Source of the DNA: Bacteroidales bacterium
GTDB taxonomy: Bacteria; Bacteroidota; Bacteroidia; Bacteroidales; UBA932
Direction: 5' to 3'
Assembly (NCBI GenBank): GCA_017548985.1
Contig: JAFYYW010000023.1
Location: forward strand, 20,858-84,857
Length of the DNA stretch: 64,000 nucleotides
Notes under the pieces: generated by a model
What the model was told of the DNA's origin: nothing
Databases searched by the model: none
What the model saw: the letters and a program-made list of their open reading frames with translations, nothing else
Program-made: the position numbers and the translations under genes
In this document: positions 23,449-31,894 of the stretch, piece by piece
How positions within the stretch are numbered: the stretch's first letter is position 1
How the letters are laid out: every line of letters starts with the position of its first letter

Positions 23449-24539
23449 TTCTTCTCGATTATCTGGTTGCCGCGGACCTTGTCACCTTCCTTCAGGCCAG
23501 ACTTGACCTCGATGTTGATTCCATCGGAAAGACCGGTGACAACGGAGGCTTTCTCATATTTCTTCTCACCCTTGACAAGATAGACAAAGGTCGAGTCTCC
23601 TTCAAAGGACAGGGCGCTCTCCGGAATGGACAGGACACCCTCCACACCCTCAAGTTGGATCTCTGCGTTGGCGCTGTAGCCTGAGCGCACCGTGATGCTG
23701 TCAGGCACGGTCACAGCGGCCTTGATCTCGAATTCGTTGGTCCCGTTCTTCTCCTGGGCTTTCGGAGATATGAACTCCATCACAGCGTCGAAACTCACAT
23801 CCTTCAAGGCTCCGACCGTTATCTTCATCGGGACACCCTCATGGACCCTGCCGACCTCTGTCTCATCAATGAATCCGTCGAAAATCAAGTCACCCATATT
23901 CGCCACGGTAGCGATGGTCGTACCGTCATTGAATGTGTTGCTCTGGGTCACGGAGTTACCGACCTTTACGGGAATATCCAAAATCAATCCGGAAATAGTT
24001 GATCTTATGAGAGTTGAGCTTGATCTGGCATTACTCTTCGACACTCCGTCCCGGACCACTTCGAGGGTCTCTATAGCCGCGGCCTTCTCTTCTTTGGCCT
24101 GGGCCAGAGCCTGGCTCACCTGGTCATATTCCTCGGCGCTGACAAGATTCTTGTCATAAAGGGCTTTCTCACGGTCATAATTGGTCTGCGCCTGCTTGAG
24201 ATTGATCTCAGCGAGACGGACCCTCGACTGGGCGGAGCTAAGCGAGCTCATCTCGGGAATCACCTTGACCTTGGCTATGATCTCTCCCTCAACAACAGTC
24301 TCACCAGCCTCCTTGTAAAGCTCAGAGATGATACCGCTGATCTGGGGCTTGATATTGACCTCGTCCCTGGGGATGATCTTTCCGGTCACGACAGAAGTCT
24401 TCTGGATGTCCTTGATTGTGGCTTCCAGCTGCTCGTAACGGATTTCCTTCGGCCTGGAGTTCTTCCACAGGGCCACGAACGTGGCCACGAAGATAATGGC
24501 GACCAGCGCCAGAATGATGTACTTAAGATTCTTTCTCAT
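23445..24539 (-). CDS. HlyD/MacA-type periplasmic adaptor
   Basis: From ATG 24539 (MRKNLKYIILALVAIIFVATFVAL) the protein has 364 residues. One N-terminal membrane helix is followed by a lipoyl-like half (SVVTGKIIPRDEVNIKPQISGIISELYKEAGETVVEGEIIAKV), a coiled-coil hairpin (LAEINLKQAQTNYDREKALYDKNLVSAEEYDQVSQALAQAKEEKAAA) and beta-barrel and membrane-proximal domains (GLKEGDKVRGNQII). It links the inner-membrane ABC permeases to TolC. The frame continues upstream to 24575, but those residues are Lys-rich and overlap the repeat region, so I prefer 24539. Confidence 0.9.
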   Translation of the reverse strand: MRKNLKYIILALVAIIFVATFVALWKNSRPKEIRYEQLEATIKDIQKTSVVTGKIIPRDEVNIKPQISGIISELYKEAGETVVEGEIIAKVKVIPEMSSLSSAQSRVRLAEINLKQAQTNYDREKALYDKNLVSAEEYDQVSQALAQAKEEKAAAIETLEVVRDGVSKSNARSSSTLIRSTISGLILDIPVKVGNSVTQSNTFNDGTTIATVANMGDLIFDGFIDETEVGRVHEGVPMKITVGALKDVSFDAVMEFISPKAQEKNGTNEFEIKAAVTVPDSITVRSGYSANAEIQLEGVEGVLSIPESALSFEGDSTFVYLVKGEKKYEKASVVTGLSDGINIEVKSGLKEGDKVRGNQIIEKK

Positions 24540-24566
24540 ATTATTTTTCTTTTTTGTTTTCTGTTT

Positions 24567-24594
24567 TAGATCCATCGCTTCGCTCAGGATGACA
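24567..24594 (+). repeat. Dispersed repeat between adaptor and permease genes
   Basis: TAGATCCATCGCTTCGCTCAGGATGACA is a variant of the repeat found at 31833-31860, 31865-31890 and 32449-32476 (core CGCTTCGCTCAGxATGACA). All copies have the same orientation on the plus strand and lie between minus-strand genes. Confidence 0.75.
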
Positions 24595-24597
24595 AGG

Positions 24598-25854
24598 TTA
24601 TTCGTCTCTCATCGCATCGACAGGTTTGATATTCATGGCTCGAAGGGCGGGGGCCAGACCGGCCAGCACCCCAAGGACAGCCAGCAATGAAAACACCGCG
24701 ATACCTATCCAGAAACCGATCTGGAAGGAAACCGGGAACGACACGTCCGGAAGATTGGACACAATATTCCCGGCGGCCCAAAGGATCAATACCGATAACA
24801 GGATCCCAAATATCCCGGCTAAGACCGTCAGGCCGACGCTCTCGGTGATGATCTGCGAAAGGATCATCTTGGGGGTGGCTCCGATCGCCCGGCGGATACC
24901 GATCTCGGTCGTGCGCTCCTTTACAGTCACCATCATAATGTTGGACACACCTATGGCTCCGGCCAGCAGGGTGCCGAGTCCAACCAAGATGACAAGGATG
25001 TTGACTCCCTTGAAGAGGTTGTCCACAATCTTGAATATCTTCTCGGTGTCAAGCATCATCATGGCGTTCTTGTCGTCAGGAGCGATAGAGTGGCGTCTTG
25101 ACAGAAGAGCTCTGACCTTATCCTGAAACTCATCTGAATCAGCACCTTCCTTGGCGGTCATACACATGATATCAAATCTTCCACCCCTGTTGTTCATCTT
25201 GTCCATAAGCTGGTAGGGAATCACCACGCTCTGGTCCGGGCTTCCGTTGATGTTGATTCCACCGTTACGGCCGTCAACACCGATTACCTGGTAATAGGAA
25301 TTCTTGACCTTGATAAACATGCCGGTCGGATCCTCCCCGTCAGGGAACAGATTGGACCACACTCTCTTGCCAATCACACAGACCTTTCTCTCCTGGGTGC
25401 AATCCACCTCATTGAGCCAGCGTCCGAAAATCAACTTGGGAGATTCCACTTCCTGATATTCATAGGTCATACCCTTGATAATTCCGGTATATGAATTCTC
25501 GCCATAAGCTATGTCTCCGCCCCAATCGGCATCCATCATCGTGACGATGTCGGCTTCCGGTATAAGAGCCTTTATGGCCTCGATGTCGGTTTTGTCCATA
25601 TACCAGAAACGATCCCGCTTGAATCCGCCGTAAGGCTTTGAGGTTCTGCCGCTTCCAACCAAAATGGCATTGGAGGCGAATCCCTCGAAATTCTCGTTGA
25701 GGATGGCTTTGAGACCATTCCCGCCACCCAGCATGATGAGCAGCATGAATATGCCCCAGAATATTCCGAAACCGGTCAGGAGGGTTCTGCTGCGGTTGCG
25801 GGACAGGGTGTCAACTATCTCTTTGTATCTGTCGATATCGAATCTCATGGCCAT
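24598..25854 (-). CDS. MacB-type ABC transporter permease (second of two)
   Basis: The 418-residue protein has the MacB/FtsX layout: an N-terminal helix (LLTGFGIFWGIFMLLIMLGGGNG), a periplasmic MacB_PCD region of about 220 residues, and three C-terminal helices. The FtsX signature is GVSNIMMVTVKERTTEIGIRRAIGATPKMILSQIITESVGLTVLAG. It transports a hydrophobic or peptide substrate together with the ATPase at 27136 and the paralogous permease upstream, 6 bases away. Two different permease genes suggest a heterodimeric membrane unit. Confidence 0.9.
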   Translation of the reverse strand: MAMRFDIDRYKEIVDTLSRNRSRTLLTGFGIFWGIFMLLIMLGGGNGLKAILNENFEGFASNAILVGSGRTSKPYGGFKRDRFWYMDKTDIEAIKALIPEADIVTMMDADWGGDIAYGENSYTGIIKGMTYEYQEVESPKLIFGRWLNEVDCTQERKVCVIGKRVWSNLFPDGEDPTGMFIKVKNSYYQVIGVDGRNGGININGSPDQSVVIPYQLMDKMNNRGGRFDIMCMTAKEGADSDEFQDKVRALLSRRHSIAPDDKNAMMMLDTEKIFKIVDNLFKGVNILVILVGLGTLLAGAIGVSNIMMVTVKERTTEIGIRRAIGATPKMILSQIITESVGLTVLAGIFGILLSVLILWAAGNIVSNLPDVSFPVSFQIGFWIGIAVFSLLAVLGVLAGLAPALRAMNIKPVDAMRDE

Positions 25855-25860
25855 CTCCTC

Positions 25861-27123
25861 CTATTTATCCGCTCTCAAAGCCTCTATCGGACGAACCCTG
25901 GCGCCCTTCCAGGCCGGTATGATTCCAGCGATTGTTCCGGCTACTATGAGAAGCAATGTGGCTTCAATCGCGACGTCGAATCCGACTCCAATATTCTTGA
26001 ATATATACAACTGGGTTATACCCAGATCCATCGGATGGGAGCCGATAGTCTTGTCCAGGGCGAAATCCGCCACCATCCCAAACACCATTCCGATATAGCC
26101 GAATATGGCGGTGATCACCACGCTTTCGACCACAATCAACTTCATGATAGACATTGGCTTGGCTCCAAGCGCCTTCCGGATCCCAAACTCGTGGATGCGC
26201 TCCTTGACGGTGATCAGCATGATGTTAGACACTCCGACGATTCCGCTAAGCAGAGTCAGGAAACCGAGAATCCACAGGGCCAGGCGGATAATCCGTATAG
26301 CCTTGCTCATCTCCTGATTGCTCAGGTAATAGTTGTTCAGATATGTCGTCCGGGTGTCCTCGGGATTATAACCATGGAAGTTGTTGATGCCTCTTTTATA
26401 GGCTTTCTCAAACTCTTCGTTGGCCTCCTTTGTCTCAAGATCATGGAACTCAAGTGTGATCCTGTTGATCCAGGCTCCTTCGGTTCGCATGGTCTTGGCC
26501 GTAGTGTAAGGAATAAAAGAGTCGTGTCCCCAGGACTGTTCTTTCGCCTCATTTATCCCTATGACTTTGAACGGAATATTTCCCACATTAATATGTTTTC
26601 CGAGCAGCTGGGAGTAGTCCTTGGAATCGCCAAGCAATTGAGAGGCAGCATTCTCGTCGATGATTATATGCTTGCTGTTCTCATCAAGATCTTTCTTGTT
26701 GATGAATCGACCGGAAACCATCCTGATCCCCCACACGTCTTTAATGAGGGGATCAACTCCGAATATTTCGGAAGAAAGGGCTTCGCGGCCATAGCTTATC
26801 GTGTCCGAGAACTCCAGATTACCGGAAGCCCGGTCTATCTTTTCGTTGAACTGATCAGAAAAAGAAATGTCCCTGAAATCGAATCGGACCCTGGTTCCTT
26901 CCTTGATACCGTTGTAAGGTTTGCTGGTCATGCCGGGATAAACCGCGATTACGTTCTGGATCTCATCCATCGCGTTGTTAAGCAACGCATTCATCAAGCC
27001 GTTGCCGGTTCCGATCAGAACGATAATGATAATAATACCCCAACTGACGGCAAGACCGGTCAGGGTCGTGCGCAGCTTGTTCTGCCGCAGGGTACTCCAT
27101 ATTTCCGAGAATAGATCCAGCAT
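25861..27123 (-). CDS. MacB-type ABC transporter permease (first of two)
   Basis: The 420-residue protein has the same topology as its downstream neighbour: LRTTLTGLAVSWGIIIIIVLIGTGNG at the N-terminus, a periplasmic domain, then GVSNIMLITVKERIHEFGIRKALGAKPMSIMKLIVVESVVITAIFG and two more helices. Sequence differs enough from the second permease to indicate an old duplication. Spacing to the ATPase gene is 12 bases. Confidence 0.9.
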   Translation of the reverse strand: MLDLFSEIWSTLRQNKLRTTLTGLAVSWGIIIIIVLIGTGNGLMNALLNNAMDEIQNVIAVYPGMTSKPYNGIKEGTRVRFDFRDISFSDQFNEKIDRASGNLEFSDTISYGREALSSEIFGVDPLIKDVWGIRMVSGRFINKKDLDENSKHIIIDENAASQLLGDSKDYSQLLGKHINVGNIPFKVIGINEAKEQSWGHDSFIPYTTAKTMRTEGAWINRITLEFHDLETKEANEEFEKAYKRGINNFHGYNPEDTRTTYLNNYYLSNQEMSKAIRIIRLALWILGFLTLLSGIVGVSNIMLITVKERIHEFGIRKALGAKPMSIMKLIVVESVVITAIFGYIGMVFGMVADFALDKTIGSHPMDLGITQLYIFKNIGVGFDVAIEATLLLIVAGTIAGIIPAWKGARVRPIEALRADK

Positions 27124-27135
27124 CTCTCTTCCTCT

Positions 27136-27858
27136 TTATTTAAGGGGTCCGTCAGAGCCGAACCTGACAGAGTTGTGGGCCTTGTTCTCCTCGATCTGGC
27201 CGATGACTCCGTCTTTTATATGGATGATCCTGTTGGTGTAGTTGGCGACTCCGCTCTCGTGGGTGACAACTATGATCGTAAGCTTTTCTCTCTCATTTAG
27301 TTCCTTGAGCAGATCCATGATTTCAACAGACGTCTTGGAATCAAGGGCTCCGGTGGGCTCGTCAGCCAGGATAATGTCCGGTTTGGTCACAAGCGCCCTG
27401 GCGATGGCGACCCTTTGCTTCTGGCCGCCCGACATCTCGTTGGGGTAATGCCCTGCCCAATCCTTAAGTCCCAGTCGCTCAATATATTCCATAGCCATCT
27501 CATGCCGCTTGTGGCGGCTGATGCCTTGATAGAACAAGGGCAGCTCCACATTTTCGACAGCGGTCTTGAAACTGATCAGATTATATGATTGGAATATGAA
27601 GCCTATCATCTTGTTGCGGTACTCGGCCGCCTTGGATTCAGTCAAGTCCCAGATTAACTTCCCGTTGATCCTATATTCTCCGGAATCATAATTGTCCAGG
27701 ATCCCGAGGATATTCAGAAGGGTGGACTTCCCGGATCCCGAGGCTCCCATGATGGACACGAACTCTCCCCGCTCGATCCCAAGGTTGATTCCTTTCAAAA
27801 CGTGCAGCGGCTGGGCTCCGAAATATGTCTTGTTAACGTCTTTTAGCTCTATCAGCAT
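27136..27858 (-). CDS. MacB/LolD-type ABC transporter ATPase
   Basis: The 240-residue protein has Walker A MGASGSGKSTLLNILGILD, Q-loop IGFIFQSYNLI, signature MSGGQKQRVAIARAL, Walker B IILADEPTGALD and the H-loop in VVTHESGVANY. LPLFYQGISRHKR and ALDSKTSVEIM are typical of the MacB/LolD group. It is the first gene of a five-gene efflux operon (ATPase, two permeases, adaptor, TolC), preceded by a promoter at 28016-27987 and a palindromic operator at 27962-27985. Confidence 0.93.
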   Translation of the reverse strand: MLIELKDVNKTYFGAQPLHVLKGINLGIERGEFVSIMGASGSGKSTLLNILGILDNYDSGEYRINGKLIWDLTESKAAEYRNKMIGFIFQSYNLISFKTAVENVELPLFYQGISRHKRHEMAMEYIERLGLKDWAGHYPNEMSGGQKQRVAIARALVTKPDIILADEPTGALDSKTSVEIMDLLKELNEREKLTIIVVTHESGVANYTNRIIHIKDGVIGQIEENKAHNSVRFGSDGPLK

Positions 27859-27961
27859 ATTTTTTTGTTGTTCGATTTCGCAAAAATATAAATAATTATT
27901 GATTTTCGATAATTATTTAATAAAATTTCCTTTTTCTTTAGGCCTCGCCTTAATTATTATT

Positions 27962-27985
27962 AGTGTATTACAAAACTAATACACT
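27962..27985. promoter_or_regulatory. Palindromic operator upstream of the efflux operon (YtrA-like)
   Basis: AGTGTATTA and TAATACACT are perfect inverted repeats with a six-base centre. The outer halves AGTGTA and TACACT are 12 bases apart. GntR regulators of the YtrA subfamily, which control ABC operons, are known to bind AGTGTA/TACACT inverted repeats with similar spacing. The site begins one base downstream of the -7 box, where a repressor would block initiation. No ytrA gene is in the window. Confidence 0.65.
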
Positions 27986-27986
27986 G

Positions 27987-28016
27987 CAAATGTAAGTATT
28001 ATTTTCTTATTTGCAA
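27987..28016 (-). promoter_or_regulatory. Promoter of the efflux operon
   Basis: On the minus strand TTGCAA starts at 28016 and TACATTTG spans 27994-27987, with 19 bases between TTG and the -7 box. This fits the Bacteroidota consensus. The 5' leader would be about 120 bases and includes the operator palindrome. Confidence 0.7.
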
Positions 28017-28205
28017 CACTATTTCAACAAAAATCGTCCCCTTGCCTATAATAAGACGAAGAGGACGATAATTTGTGACAAATAAAATTGTACTTCTAAA
28101 AGAGCAGGGCGTAGCGCAATGTGACTGCCGGGGTACCCGAATCCGAAGTCGTCACCCTGGTTCCGACATCGCCTTGCCGCCGCGGTTTATTCCTTGTCAT
28201 GACAA

Positions 28206-28237
28206 TTGCAAAAATAAGGAAATAATCGGTATCTTCG
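28206..28237 (+). promoter_or_regulatory. Probable promoter of queH
   Basis: TTG at 28206-28208 and TATCTTCG at 28230-28237 are 21 bases apart. The -7 box differs from TAnnTTTG at one position. The chosen queH start is 17 bases downstream, which supports ATG 28255 over the longer open frame beginning at 28075. Confidence 0.55.
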
Positions 28238-28254
28238 TGATTGAAACAATTGCC

Positions 28255-28899
28255 ATGGATCATTTCGAGGGGTGTTCTTTCAGGCCGGAACTTCCGGAAG
28301 GCGTGGATCTGCGGAACATGCGGATCCTGCTTCACTGTTGCTGCGCGCCTTGCTCGACAGCCATACTGGAATGGATGATCGAGGAGGGGCTGAGGCCCGG
28401 AGTGTTCTTCAGCAACTCGAACATCGTACCTTTTGAGGAATATGCCAAACGCAGGGACGAGCTGGCCCGGTACGCCGCCTCATTCGGGATGGAAGTAGTT
28501 GATGATGAATATGATCACGAGGCGTGGCTGGAGTATGTCAGATGCCGGTTGGTGAGCTTGTCGAACCACGGCCCTTCGACAGGCTCAGGGGCCGCCTTGG
28601 CAGGACCGGAACGGGGACCAAGGTGTCAGGCCTGCTTCGAGTTTAGGCTTTTGAGAGCAGCGGAATATGCCGCCGCCAACGGCTACGACATCCTCACCAC
28701 GACCCTCGCATCCTCCCGCTGGAAAGACCTCTCCCAGGTTGACTCAGCAGGCCTTCTGGCCGTCGATGGAACAACGGTCACCTGGTGGGGTCAGAATTGG
28801 CGCAAGGGCGGAATGCAAGAGCGCAGGAACTTCTTGATAAAGTCCTGCGCCCTGTACAACCAGACCTGGTGCGGCTGCGAGTTCAGCTCTCGCGGTTAG
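28255..28899 (+). CDS. queH: Epoxyqueuosine reductase QueH (DUF208)
   Basis: From ATG 28255 the protein has 214 residues. It carries the QueH signature RILLHCCCAPCSTAILEWM with the vicinal cysteines that bind the Fe-S cluster, FFSNSNIVPFEEYAKRRDELARYA, then CQACFEFRLLRAAEYAAANGYDILTTTLASSRWKDL and the final Cys pair in SCALYNQTWCGCEFS. QueH reduces epoxyqueuosine to queuosine in tRNA wobble positions. Between EYVRCRL and ERGPRC is a Ser/Gly/Ala-rich stretch (VSLSNHGPSTGSGAALAG) produced by a repeat element at 28553-28587 in frame. The cysteines are intact, so it is probably functional. Confidence 0.9.
   Translation: MDHFEGCSFRPELPEGVDLRNMRILLHCCCAPCSTAILEWMIEEGLRPGVFFSNSNIVPFEEYAKRRDELARYAASFGMEVVDDEYDHEAWLEYVRCRLVSLSNHGPSTGSGAALAGPERGPRCQACFEFRLLRAAEYAAANGYDILTTTLASSRWKDLSQVDSAGLLAVDGTTVTWWGQNWRKGGMQERRNFLIKSCALYNQTWCGCEFSSRG
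28553..28587. repeat. Inverted repeat element in frame in queH
   Basis: TGAGCTTGTCGAA (28553-28565) and TTCGACAGGCTCA (28575-28587) are inverted repeats with one mismatch around a nine-base loop. The right arm belongs to the CCTTCGACAxGxTCAGGG repeat also present at 18741-18761. It adds roughly ten residues to QueH. Confidence 0.75.
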
Positions 28900-28901
28900 A
28901 A

Positions 28902-29087
28902 CTATTTGAACCACTCGGTGATGTGGTCTTTCGCCCAGAGATAATAGACGATAAGGCCGATCCAGCTCGTAAGCAGAACAATAACGGAGCAGATAACTTT
29001 TCCAACAACCGAAATAGGCTTCTTGCAAATGTCGATGACAGCCAATACGGCGAGCACCAGACCAATGATGTAGATAATAGATTTCAT
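28902..29087 (-). CDS. Small two-helix membrane protein, PLDc_N-like
   Basis: The 61-residue protein has two membrane helices (IIYIIGLVLAVLAVIDICKK and VICSVIVLLTSWIGLIVYYLWAKDHI). The second helix with its W-x-G-x-x-x-Y-Y ending resembles the PLDc_N domain found at the N-terminus of cardiolipin synthases and as a free-standing small protein. Its function is unknown. Its stop codon is 2 bases from that of convergent queH. Confidence 0.65.
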   Translation of the reverse strand: MKSIIYIIGLVLAVLAVIDICKKPISVVGKVICSVIVLLTSWIGLIVYYLWAKDHITEWFK

Positions 29088-29155
29088 GTTTTAGCGATTA
29101 TTTGTGACAAGATAGTGAAAACCAGTGAAAAAACGAACGTTTGAAAAACTTTATG

Positions 29156-30517
29156 TCATCCCAAAAGTCCGATGATGAATATCGCGGCTATAGTAACCGG
29201 GGCCACGTATTTGATGAGGAAATAGACTATCGGGAAGAGTTTGCCTGAGCTCTTGATCTTTCCTCCGTTGGTGAGTTCGTCCTTGACCGCCGCCTTGTCC
29301 ATCTTCCAGCCCACAAAGATGCTGAAAAGAAGGGCGCCAATAGTCATCAAGAAGTTGGACGCGAGACGGTCGCAGAAGTTGAATATCGTGTTGCCCAGCA
29401 ATTTCACGTCTGAAAGAACCCCGAAAGAAAGCGAGCAAAGGATTCCTATAACCAAAGTTATGAGGAAGAGTATGATCGTGGCGTTATGCCGGGATTGTTT
29501 CTTCTCCTCAACTAAATATGCCACACCTACTTCCATCATTGAAATCGAAGAAGAAAGGGCTGCGACAAGAATAGTCAAGAAGAACAGGATGGAAACCGCG
29601 GCGCTTATGATCTGGCCCCCGGCGCCCATTTTTGCGAATATGAAAGGCAACGTCTCGAACACCAATCCCGGGCCTGAGCTTGGGGTGATCCCCGCCGCGA
29701 AAACGGCCGGCATCACGGCGAAACCGGCAAGGATGGCGAACAACAAATCAAAGAAAGCTGTCCCGGTGCCAGACAAAAGGATATTCTCCTCCTTGTGGAC
29801 ATAAGAGGCGTAGGTCAACATGGTCCCGACTCCGAGGGACAAAGAGAAGAAGCTTTGTCCGAGAGCGGCGGCATAAGCGTCTGGAGTAAGCTTGGAGAAG
29901 TCCGGCTTTACAAGATACTTGACACCTTCGCCGGCTCCGGGAAGAGTCATGGAATAAACAGCTATGATAACAATCAGGACAAATAATACCGGGATAGATA
30001 TCTTGCTGAACCTCTCGATTCCCTTATTGACCCCGAAGTACACTATCAGGGCCGTAAGGAAGAGGAACACTACCATGCACACGAGAGGCCACCACGTTGA
30101 GGAAGAGAATGCTCCGAACATGGCGGTGACCGCCTCGGCGTTATCTGGCTGGAACTGGAGGGATAAAGCCTTACAAAGAAAAGCGAAAGACCATCCTCCC
30201 ACCACGCTGTAGTAAGAGAGGATTATCAGCGGGGAGAGCACGGTCAAGAGCCCCAGCCATTTCCAAGCTGTTCCGGGGGCGAGTTTGTTCATCGCCCCAA
30301 ATGTTCCCTGATGGGTCCTGCGGCCGATAATAGTCTCAGAGAGGAGAATCGGCATTGAGAGCAGGAAACAACAGATGATATATACCAAAATGAAAGCGGC
30401 TCCACCATATTCCCCGACTATAAAGGGAAATCTCCAGATGTTGCCAAGGCCTATGGCTGATCCGGCCATGGCCATTATAACCGCGGCGCGGCTTCCGAAA
30501 TGCTCCCTTTGCGTCAT
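29156..30517 (-). CDS. NSS-family sodium-dependent transporter (second copy)
   Basis: The 453-residue protein has 11-12 membrane helices. The NSS (SNF) signature is complete: HFGSRAAVIMAMAGSAIGLGNIWRFPFIVGEYGGAAFILVYIICCFLLSMPILLSE, with sodium- and substrate-site residues in the unwound first helix, and ALGQSFFSLSLGVGTMLTYASYV for helix 6. Family members take up amino acids or related amines with sodium. It overlaps the upstream paralogue by 4 bases; the pair share the first 50 residues almost exactly, so they arose by duplication. Confidence 0.92.
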   Translation of the reverse strand: MTQREHFGSRAAVIMAMAGSAIGLGNIWRFPFIVGEYGGAAFILVYIICCFLLSMPILLSETIIGRRTHQGTFGAMNKLAPGTAWKWLGLLTVLSPLIILSYYSVVGGWSFAFLCKALSLQFQPDNAEAVTAMFGAFSSSTWWPLVCMVVFLFLTALIVYFGVNKGIERFSKISIPVLFVLIVIIAVYSMTLPGAGEGVKYLVKPDFSKLTPDAYAAALGQSFFSLSLGVGTMLTYASYVHKEENILLSGTGTAFFDLLFAILAGFAVMPAVFAAGITPSSGPGLVFETLPFIFAKMGAGGQIISAAVSILFFLTILVAALSSSISMMEVGVAYLVEEKKQSRHNATIILFLITLVIGILCSLSFGVLSDVKLLGNTIFNFCDRLASNFLMTIGALLFSIFVGWKMDKAAVKDELTNGGKIKSSGKLFPIVYFLIKYVAPVTIAAIFIIGLLG

Positions 30518-31803
30518 AACACGAAATTTGAGATGAATATGATGATGACCACTATCGGGGCGACGTACCGTACGAGGAAATAGAACACGTCGAAGATCTT
30601 ATTGTTGACGGTACCATGGTTGGTGATCTCTTCCCGGACGGCCTCTTTTTTCATTTTCCAGCCGACAAAGAGGACGACAAGAAGGACACCCGCCGTCAGC
30701 AGGAAGTTGGAAGAGAACGCGTCCACCTTGCCGAAAGCGTTCATGGAAAACACGCTGGCTATGCCGAGAACCCACGCCAGCAGGAAGACCAGCAAACAGG
30801 CCACACCCCGTTTGATCCCTTTCTCCTCAACAAGGAAGGCCACACCTACCTCGATAAGGGATATGCTGGATGTCATCGCGGCGACAACCACAGAGAAAAA
30901 GAAAAGGACGGCGACTATGGTACCGATCAACGGGGACGAGGCTCCCATTCCCGAAAAGACGTGCGGCAGGGTCTGGTAGACAAGGCCCGGGCCGCTGCTC
31001 GGGGCGATTCCAGCGGAAAACACCGCAGGCATAATGGCGAATCCGGCCAGGATGGAGAACATAAGGGCTGCCAGGACTGTCCCCACGCCGGAGGCCACAA
31101 GATTCTCATCCTTATGGACATACGAGGAATATGTCACCACGATTCCCATTCCGAGGGACATCGAGTAGAAGCTTTGTCCGAGAGCGAAAGCGAAAGTCCT
31201 TCCGGTCAGTTTGGAGAAATCCGGTTTGATCAAGTATTCTACACCCTTGTCCGCCCCGGGCATATTCACGGAATAAATCATGATCAGCACGATCAGGACG
31301 AAAAGGAGGGGAATGGATATCTTATTGAACTTCTCTATGCCATCCTTGACACCGAAAGCCACGATGCCGGCGGAACACGCCAGGAAGACCGTGTTGAAAA
31401 TGAGCGGAACCCATCCCGTGGGACGGAACTCGCCGAAATCCAACGTGAAAGACTTGAAGAAATACTCGATTGACCATCCTCCGACAATGCTGTAATAGGA
31501 GACGATGACCATTGGGGTTATGACACCCAAATAGCCAAGGGCCATCCATCCGCTGCGGGGAGCCAGTTTTTTCATGGCTCCGATGGCGTTGGCGTGAGTC
31601 CCTCGCCCAATCACCGCCTCAGACAGGAATATCGGGAAAGAAAGGATGAAAGAGCAGAGGATATAGACCAGGATAAACGCCGCTCCGCCGTATTCCCCTA
31701 CCATATATGGGAAACGCCAGATATTGCCCAGGCCTATCGCTGATCCGGCCATAGCCATGATCACCGCTGCCCTGCTGCCGAAATGGTCTCTGTTTGTCGC
31801 CAT
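30514..31803 (-). CDS. NSS-family sodium-dependent transporter (first copy)
   Basis: The 429-residue protein starts MATNRDHFGSRAAVIMAMAGSAIGLGNIWRFPYMVGEYGGAAFILVYI. Helix 6 reads ALGQSFYSMSLGMGIVVTYSSYVHKDENL. Compared with its neighbour it is about 24 residues shorter, mainly in the loop after helix 3 (SFTLDFGEFRPTGWV). Substrate is probably an amino acid. The start codon is 17 bases left of a cluster of dispersed repeats at 31821-31930. Confidence 0.92.
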   Translation of the reverse strand: MATNRDHFGSRAAVIMAMAGSAIGLGNIWRFPYMVGEYGGAAFILVYILCSFILSFPIFLSEAVIGRGTHANAIGAMKKLAPRSGWMALGYLGVITPMVIVSYYSIVGGWSIEYFFKSFTLDFGEFRPTGWVPLIFNTVFLACSAGIVAFGVKDGIEKFNKISIPLLFVLIVLIMIYSVNMPGADKGVEYLIKPDFSKLTGRTFAFALGQSFYSMSLGMGIVVTYSSYVHKDENLVASGVGTVLAALMFSILAGFAIMPAVFSAGIAPSSGPGLVYQTLPHVFSGMGASSPLIGTIVAVLFFFSVVVAAMTSSISLIEVGVAFLVEEKGIKRGVACLLVFLLAWVLGIASVFSMNAFGKVDAFSSNFLLTAGVLLVVLFVGWKMKKEAVREEITNHGTVNNKIFDVFYFLVRYVAPIVVIIIFISNFVL

Positions 31804-31820
31804 TTGTCTTATTCGTTAAT

Positions 31821-31890
31821 TAGATTCTTCGCTAGATTCTTCGCTTCGCTCAGAATGACAGTTAATTGCTTCGCTTCGCTCAGAATGACA
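31821..31890 (+). repeat. Cluster of dispersed repeats between folA and NSS genes
   Basis: A partial copy (TAGATTCTTCGC, 31821-31832) is followed by a full copy (31833-31860) and a third copy (31865-31890). The shared end is CTTCGCTTCGCTCAGAATGACA. The same sequence recurs at 32449-32476 and, diverged, at 24567-24594. Confidence 0.85.
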
Positions 31891-31894
31891 AATA

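Larger units (their letters stand above)
27859..28254. other. 396-base divergent intergenic region
   Basis: No gene was found here. The left half is very AT-rich and holds the promoter and operator of the efflux operon. The part 28097-28190 is GC-rich (containing CCGGGGTACCCG and GTCACCCTGGTTCCGACA) and looks like further repeat-type DNA, though I found no second copy in the window. The right end carries the queH promoter. Confidence 0.6.

Noticed and set aside
26035..27114. 359-codon open frame on the plus strand
   Set aside because: It is antisense to a clear FtsX-type permease; the translation has no family motifs and the permease frame is well conserved.
28075..28254. Longer queH start
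   Set aside because: A good promoter -7 box lies at 28230-28237 inside this extension, and the extra residues look like translated repeat DNA.
30616..31473. 285-codon open frame on the plus strand
   Set aside because: Antisense to an NSS transporter; rich in His, Gly and Asp in the way typical of reversed membrane-protein codons.
31821..31890. CRISPR-like array
   Set aside because: The copies are adjacent or separated by a few bases, with no regular spacers, and match a dispersed repeat found elsewhere.
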